Shown here one piece after another: positions 5,556 through 9,439 of a stretch of DNA of 9,439 nucleotides. How positions within the stretch are numbered: the stretch's first letter is position 1; every line of letters starts with the position of its first letter. A program made the translations under genes and the position numbers. Origin of the DNA: an uncultured Clostridia bacterium (GTDB lineage: Bacteria; Bacillota; Clostridia; Oscillospirales; Acutalibacteraceae); assembly GCA_946497265.1 (NCBI GenBank), contig CAMMKL010000066.1:1-9439 (forward strand), in the 5' to 3' direction. The notes beneath the pieces were generated by a model, which saw nothing but the letters and a program-made list of their open reading frames with translations, had not been told where the DNA came from and did not search any database.

Positions 5556-6457
5556 CGCTGGTTTTTTCCGGCCAGGGAGCGCAGTACCCCGGCATGGGAA
5601 AAGGATTGTACGAGTCAAGCGCGGCTGCTAGGGAAGTGTATGAAATGGCGGACGGCGTCCGTCCCGGTACTTCCGCGCAATGCTTTACCGGGACACAGGA
5701 AGAACTCAATACGACGATCAACACCCAGCCCTGTGTATTTACCGCCGACCTGGCCGCCGCTAAGGCGGTTGTGGAGCGGGGGATTTATCCGGACTGCGTG
5801 GCCGGTTTTTCCCTGGGAGAGATCGCAGCGATTGGTTTTGCGGGCATGCTGAGCGAACGGGATGCGTTTGAACTGGTGTGCCGCCGCGCACAGCTGATGA
5901 ACGATGCGGCTGAGCAAAACAAGGGCGCGATGGCGGCCGTTCTCAAGCTGGAATCTGCCAAGGTGGAAGAGCTCTGCGGCCGGTTTGAAGAAGCGTGGCC
6001 GGTCAATTACAACTGCCCGAAGCAGACGGTTGCCGCCGCTTCAGAGGATGTCATCGACGATCTGTGCGCCGCTGTAAAAGCAGAGGGCGGCAAAGCGGTA
6101 CGCTTAGCGGTAAGCGGCGCGTTCCACTCTCCCTACATGGCAAGCGCGGCGAAGGGCCTGCGGGAATATTTGAAGGAAAAACAGCTGCGCGAGCCGAACG
6201 TCCCGGTATATGCCAACGCCACGGCCCAGCCTTACGGGGAGGACGCCAAGGAGCTTTTGTGCAGGCAGTGCGCAAGCCCCGTATTGTGGCAGGAAACAAT
6301 CGAACACATGGCTGCAAACGGCGTAGATACCTTTATTGAAGTAGGCGTGGGCAAGACGCTGATGGGTCTGGTCAAAAAGACTTTGCCCAAGGCGTCGGTA
6401 TACAAAGTTGAAACGAAGGAGGATCTGGACGCGGTTGCCGCCGCGCTGGAAAAATAA
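5543..6457 (+). CDS. fabD: Malonyl-CoA:ACP transacylase
   Basis: Transfers malonyl from CoA to the acyl carrier protein, supplying the extender unit for FabH and FabF. At 304 residues it has normal length. The N-terminus carries VFSGQGAQYPGMG, the family signature. The nucleophile is S90 in GFSLGE; the common form is GHSLGE, and the change of the preceding His to Phe is, as I recall, seen in other clostridial FabD proteins. The second catalytic residue is H195 in SGAFHSPYM, and the CoA-carboxylate-binding arginine is probably R115 in VCRRAQLM. The start ATG 5543 lies 13 bases inside the end of fabK, after GGGAGGTG at 5528-5535, so the two genes are probably translationally coupled. Confidence 0.95.
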   Translation: MGKIALVFSGQGAQYPGMGKGLYESSAAAREVYEMADGVRPGTSAQCFTGTQEELNTTINTQPCVFTADLAAAKAVVERGIYPDCVAGFSLGEIAAIGFAGMLSERDAFELVCRRAQLMNDAAEQNKGAMAAVLKLESAKVEELCGRFEEAWPVNYNCPKQTVAAASEDVIDDLCAAVKAEGGKAVRLAVSGAFHSPYMASAAKGLREYLKEKQLREPNVPVYANATAQPYGEDAKELLCRQCASPVLWQETIEHMAANGVDTFIEVGVGKTLMGLVKKTLPKASVYKVETKEDLDAVAAALEK

Positions 6458-6459
6458 TC

Positions 6460-7200
6460 ATGTTACAGGGAAAAACTGCACTGGTTACCGGTGCTTCCAG
6501 AGGGATCGGAAGAAGCATTGCGCTGGAGCTGGCGCGTCAGGGCGCCGATGTAGCGCTGGTATATGCCGGCAACGAGGAGAAAGCCCAGGCAACAAAAGCC
6601 GAGGTGGAGGCGCTGGGCGTGAAAGCAAATACTTACCGCTGCAACGTAGCGGATTTCGATGCCACCAAGGAACTGGTGGCCCGCGTTATTGAGGAGATGG
6701 GCGGCATTGACATTTTGGTAAACAACGCCGGCATTGTGCGCGACGGCCTGGTGCTCTCCATGAAGGAGGTTGATTTTGACCAGGTCATCGATGTCAACTT
6801 AAAGGGCGCATTTAATATGATCAAGCATACCTATTCCCATTTTATGAGGAAGCGTAAAGGCCGGATCATCAATATCACGTCGGTTATCGGCTTGAGCGGG
6901 AACGCCGGCCAGGCAAATTATGCAAGCGCCAAAGCGGGTCTGATCGGCCTTACCAAATCGGTTGCCAAGGAGCTGGCGGGCCGCGGCGTTACCTGCAACG
7001 CGATTGCGCCGGGCTATATCGCCACCGATATGACCGACGCGCTGAGCGATAAGGTCAAGGAGACGATGGAAGCCGCGATCCCCATGAAGAAAGCGGGCGC
7101 GCCTGAAGACATTGCTTATACGGCGGCTTTCCTTGCGTCCGACGGAGCACGTTATATCACCGGCGAGGTAATCCGCGTGGACGGCGGCCTTGCGATGTAA
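6460..7200 (+). CDS. fabG: 3-oxoacyl-[acyl-carrier-protein] reductase
   Basis: NADPH-dependent short-chain dehydrogenase that reduces 3-oxoacyl-ACP to 3-hydroxyacyl-ACP. Its 246 residues match the family. The nucleotide-binding motif TGASRGIG covers residues 10-17 and NNAG 88-91; the catalytic set is N113, S141, Y154 and K158 (YASAK). PGYIATDMT and the closing ITGEVIRVDGG are typical of FabG rather than other short-chain dehydrogenases. Only two bases separate it from the fabD stop and there is no clear ribosome site (GGA at 6448-6450 at best), unlike all other genes of the operon, so its translation probably depends on ribosomes finishing fabD. Confidence 0.95.
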   Translation: MLQGKTALVTGASRGIGRSIALELARQGADVALVYAGNEEKAQATKAEVEALGVKANTYRCNVADFDATKELVARVIEEMGGIDILVNNAGIVRDGLVLSMKEVDFDQVIDVNLKGAFNMIKHTYSHFMRKRKGRIINITSVIGLSGNAGQANYASAKAGLIGLTKSVAKELAGRGVTCNAIAPGYIATDMTDALSDKVKETMEAAIPMKKAGAPEDIAYTAAFLASDGARYITGEVIRVDGGLAM

Positions 7201-7217
7201 AACAAAGGAGAGAAAGT

Positions 7218-8444
7218 ATGAACAGAGTAGTTGTTACAGGATTAGGCGCTGTCACCCCCGTGGGCAACGATGTCCCTTCCATGTGGGAAGCGATGAAGGC
7301 GGGTAAGTGCGGCATCGACTTTATCACCCGGTTCGATACTACCGACTATAAGGCCAAGGTGGCGGCGGAGGTCAAAAACTTTGACCCTCTCAAATACATC
7401 GAAAAAAGCGAACTGCGAAAAACCGATCTTTACTGCCAGTACGCCCTGTGCGCGGCCGGGGAGGCCATGGACGACAGCGGGCTGATGGGGAAAATCGCCC
7501 CCGAGCGTTTCGGCGTTTATGTGGGTTCGGGCATCGGCGGTATGCAGACTTTTGTCAGCCAGACGGAAACTCTGCGCGACAAAGGTCCCAAGCGCGTTTC
7601 CCCCCATTTTATCCCGATGATGATTTCCAACATCGCGGCCGGCCGAATCGCTATCAAATACCAGGCGAGGGGGCCGTCTATGTCGGTGGTGACTGCCTGC
7701 GCCACCAGCAGCAATACCATCGGCGAAGCGTCCCTTGCCATCAAGCACGGCTATGCCTACGCCATTCTGGCTGGCGGCGCGGAAGCCACCATCACCCCCT
7801 TGGCGGTGGCGGGCTTTGTCAACTGCATGGCGCTGTCCAACAGCGAAGACCCCTCTCAAGCGTCTATCCCCTTCGACAAGCGCCGCGACGGTTTTGTGAT
7901 GGGCGAAGGCGCGGGTATGATGGTTTTGGAGGAATATGAGCATGCAAAAGCACGCGGTGCCAAGATTTATGCGGAGATTGTGGGTTACGGCAATACGAAT
8001 GACGCTTACCATGTGACGGCTCCCGATCCGGACGGCGCAGGCGCCAGCAATGCCATGCGCATTGCGTTGGAGGAGTCCGGGCGTACGGAAAACGACCTTC
8101 TGTATATCAACGCCCACGGCACCAGTACGCCGCTGAACGATAAGGGCGAAACAGCCGCCATCAAACAAGTGTTGGGTAAGAACGCTTATGACGTGTTGAT
8201 CAGCTCTACAAAATCCATGACCGGCCATATGCTGGGAGCGACGGGCGCGGTGGAAGCGATCGCTTCGGTACTTGCCTTGGATGACGGCGTCGTGCCTCCT
8301 ACCATCGGCTATCGCGAGCCGGATCCGGAATGTGACCTCAATTATGTGCCCAATCAGGCAATTCAGGCCGATATCCAATACGCGGCGTCCAATTCCCTGG
8401 GATTCGGCGGGCACAACGCCTGTATTGTGTTTAAGAAAATTTAA
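7218..8444 (+). CDS. fabF: 3-oxoacyl-[acyl-carrier-protein] synthase II
   Basis: Elongating condensing enzyme that joins acyl-ACP and malonyl-ACP. At 408 residues it has the usual length. The opening RVVVTGLGAVTPVGN is a family signature. The triad is C161 (VTACATSSN), H300 (INAHGTSTP) and H337 (SMTGHMLGATGA), with the conserved K332 (STKSM) beside the second histidine and GFGGHNA at the C-terminus, including the gating phenylalanine F396. Two active-site histidines mark it as FabF/FabB and not FabH. Absence of FabA/FabB in this piece suggests straight elongation without the FabA/FabB unsaturation route, but the rest of the genome is unseen. GGAGAG lies upstream of ATG 7218, 17 bases after fabG. 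Confidence 0.95.
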   Translation: MNRVVVTGLGAVTPVGNDVPSMWEAMKAGKCGIDFITRFDTTDYKAKVAAEVKNFDPLKYIEKSELRKTDLYCQYALCAAGEAMDDSGLMGKIAPERFGVYVGSGIGGMQTFVSQTETLRDKGPKRVSPHFIPMMISNIAAGRIAIKYQARGPSMSVVTACATSSNTIGEASLAIKHGYAYAILAGGAEATITPLAVAGFVNCMALSNSEDPSQASIPFDKRRDGFVMGEGAGMMVLEEYEHAKARGAKIYAEIVGYGNTNDAYHVTAPDPDGAGASNAMRIALEESGRTENDLLYINAHGTSTPLNDKGETAAIKQVLGKNAYDVLISSTKSMTGHMLGATGAVEAIASVLALDDGVVPPTIGYREPDPECDLNYVPNQAIQADIQYAASNSLGFGGHNACIVFKKI

Positions 8445-8457
8445 TGGGAGGCGCGCC

Positions 8458-8925
8458 ATGAATACCAGAAATGTAAAATCGTTGATCGATATGATGGAAA
8501 AATCCAGCCTGACCGCTCTGGAAGTGGAAGAGGAAGGCTGTAAAATTCGCTTGGAACGCAGCGTGCAGGGAGGAGCGGCGGTACAGGCTGCGCCGATAAC
8601 GCCCGTTTTGCAGCAGCCGGTTATGGCGGCCCCTGTAATGCCGCAGGCGATTTCGGAAGCCGCTCCGGCCGCCGCGCAGGAAACACCTGCCGGTAAGGAG
8701 GTTAAATCCCCCATGGTAGGGGTGTTCTACTCTTCTCCTTCCCCGGAAAGCGATCCATTTGTCACCGTGGGACAGCGTGTGAAAAAAGGCGATGTCCTCT
8801 GTATCATTGAAGCCATGAAACTAATGAACGAGATTACGGCTGAAGTGGAAGGCGAAATCACCGAAATCTGTGCACAAAACGGCCAGATTATCGAATACGG
8901 CCAGCCTCTGTTTCGGATTAAATAA
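8458..8925 (+). CDS. accB: Acetyl-CoA carboxylase biotin carboxyl carrier protein
   Basis: Carries biotin between the biotin carboxylase and carboxyltransferase parts of acetyl-CoA carboxylase, which makes malonyl-CoA for the operon's other enzymes. 155 residues, typical. The N-terminal helix region (1-36) is followed by an Ala/Pro-rich flexible linker (about 38-80) and a biotinyl domain (81-155). The biotin attachment site is K121 in EAMKLMNE, and the 'thumb' segment SPSPESDPF (93-101) is the bacterial AccB type. ATG 8458 is 13 bases after fabF and follows GGGAGG. Unlike earlier junctions, a long non-coding stretch separates it from fabZ. The accC, accD and accA genes probably lie downstream of the window, by analogy with other clostridial operons. 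Confidence 0.95.
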   Translation: MNTRNVKSLIDMMEKSSLTALEVEEEGCKIRLERSVQGGAAVQAAPITPVLQQPVMAAPVMPQAISEAAPAAAQETPAGKEVKSPMVGVFYSSPSPESDPFVTVGQRVKKGDVLCIIEAMKLMNEITAEVEGEITEICAQNGQIIEYGQPLFRIK

Positions 8926-9079
8926 GGATTAACCTTCCAATGGAGCCGTTCAGGGCTCTGTTTTGGCGCATGCAATAGGCTGTTTTATCACGGATCGTTG
9001 CGCTTTTCGCTACGGTAATCGGGTGGTTGAACCCAAACCGCCTGGAAGGCCCGGACCCCGGTAACAGCAGGAACGTTTA
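8926..9079 (+). other. Structured 154-base intergenic stretch between accB and fabZ
   Basis: No gene is supported here. On the plus strand the sequence can fold into a closed junction: CCTTCCA (8933-8939) pairs perfectly with TGGAAGG (9043-9049). Inside are hairpin 1 (8942-8959, GGAGCC/GGCTCT, loop GTTCAG), hairpin 2 (8996-9014, CGT-T-GCG/CGC-T-ACG, loop CTTTT) and hairpin 3 (9022-9042, GGTGGTT/AACCGCC, loop GAACCCA), the last abutting the closing stem as if stacked on it. A small CCGG/CCGG hairpin (9051-9061) follows before the fabZ ribosome site. It could be a cis-acting RNA controlling the distal genes, an RNA-processing site, or an inserted repeat. Confidence 0.45.
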
Positions 9080-9439
9080 ATGGAAAATAAGGTGGGTAAC
9101 GATAGTATGAACAAAGAGCAGTTAAAAGAAATCATTCCGCATCGCGAGCCGATGCTGCTGGTAGACGAAGCAACCCTATTGAATCCGACTACCGCCCATG
9201 GCAAAGTACATATCACCGGCAAAGAGTGGTTTGTACAGGGGCACTTTCCGGGCAACCCGGTGGTGCCCGGTGTAATTTTGTGCGAGATGATGGCTCAGGC
9301 AGGATGTGTGATCGTAGCGGATCAGGCAAAGGGTTGCACGCCGCTGTTTACCGCCATTAAAGACGCAAAATTTAAGCATCAGGTACGGCCTGGGGACACG
9401 CTGGAGATTGAATGCACTTTGCTGAAAAACAGGCGTATT
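9080..9439 (+). CDS. fabZ: 3-hydroxyacyl-[acyl-carrier-protein] dehydratase (partial, cut by window end)
   Basis: Hot-dog-fold enzyme that removes water from 3-hydroxyacyl-ACP to give trans-2-enoyl-ACP. The first 120 residues are visible; the family is about 140-150 long, so only the C-terminus is missing. Signatures are IIPHREPMLLVDE, then GHFPGNPVVPGVILCEMMAQAG, which contains the catalytic pair H55 and E69 (E. coli H54 and E68). Two in-frame starts compete: ATG 9080 with AGGA seven bases upstream, chosen here, and ATG 9107 (MNKEQLKE), which begins nearer the family's conserved region but has only GGTGGG at long spacing. Choosing 9107 would drop nine residues. It lies 154 bases after accB, an unusually wide gap for this operon. 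Confidence 0.93.
   Translation, partial: MENKVGNDSMNKEQLKEIIPHREPMLLVDEATLLNPTTAHGKVHITGKEWFVQGHFPGNPVVPGVILCEMMAQAGCVIVADQAKGCTPLFTAIKDAKFKHQVRPGDTLEIECTLLKNRRI

Noticed and set aside
7242..8714. A 490-codon open frame on the minus strand opposite fabF and accB
   Set aside because: Both plus-strand genes are unmistakable with full catalytic motifs; the opposite frame is open because of GC-rich codon bias and matches no family I know.
8940..8978. A 12-residue leader peptide (MEPFRALFWRMQ) at the start of the accB-fabZ gap
   Set aside because: The only AAGGA is 11 bases from the ATG, there is no run of a regulatory codon, and the ATG lies in the base of hairpin 1. Not supported enough to annotate.
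1..9439. CRISPR arrays, tRNA or rRNA genes, insertion sequences
   Set aside because: No spaced repeat arrays, no tRNA cloverleaf or CCA-type ends, no rRNA-like blocks and no transposase-like proteins were seen.

Overview
The window is a piece of a low-to-mid GC Bacillota chromosome. Gene content points to an anaerobic member of Clostridia, possibly Oscillospiraceae-like. The evidence is a FabT-type MarR regulator heading a type II fatty acid synthesis operon, FabK as the only enoyl-ACP reductase present, an aldo/keto reductase with a ferredoxin-like C-terminus, strong purine-rich ribosome binding sites and consensus SigA-type promoters. The genus is inference only.

Region 1 (1-1430, minus strand): a leftward two-gene unit. 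A consensus promoter (TGGACA, 17 bp, TATAAT) drives an aldo/keto reductase with two 4Fe-4S cysteine motifs. One base after its stop begins the N-terminus of a small membrane protein that looks like an ECF transporter S component. This reading frame runs off the window edge and appears to change frame about 50 bases from it.

Region 2 (1431-2616, plus strand): a divergent promoter region with a 10-bp direct repeat overlapping the -10, then a 313-residue zinc-ribbon plus multi-helix membrane protein of unknown function, closed by an intrinsic terminator.

Region 3 (2617-3113): about 500 bases without a convincing gene. It contains several good inverted repeats, a second intrinsic terminator, a 3'-end-like fragment resembling RNase P RNA on the minus strand, and the promoter(s) of the next operon. 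It is a candidate for an undescribed structured RNA.

Region 4 (3114-9439, plus strand): the fatty acid synthesis operon, in the order fabT, fabH, fabK, fabD, fabG, fabF, accB, fabZ (cut by the window end). Most genes overlap or are separated by only 2 to 17 bases. FabT would repress at a palindrome just downstream of the -10. FabD loads malonyl onto ACP, FabH primes, FabF elongates, FabG reduces the ketone, FabZ dehydrates and FabK reduces the enoyl. AccB carries biotin for the acetyl-CoA carboxylase that makes malonyl-CoA. Two points break the usual layout: there is no acpP between fabH and fabK, and accB and fabZ are separated by a 154-base non-coding stretch that can fold into a closed multi-helix junction. 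The last two non-coding stretches (2617-2947 and 8926-9079) are the best places here to look for something undescribed.
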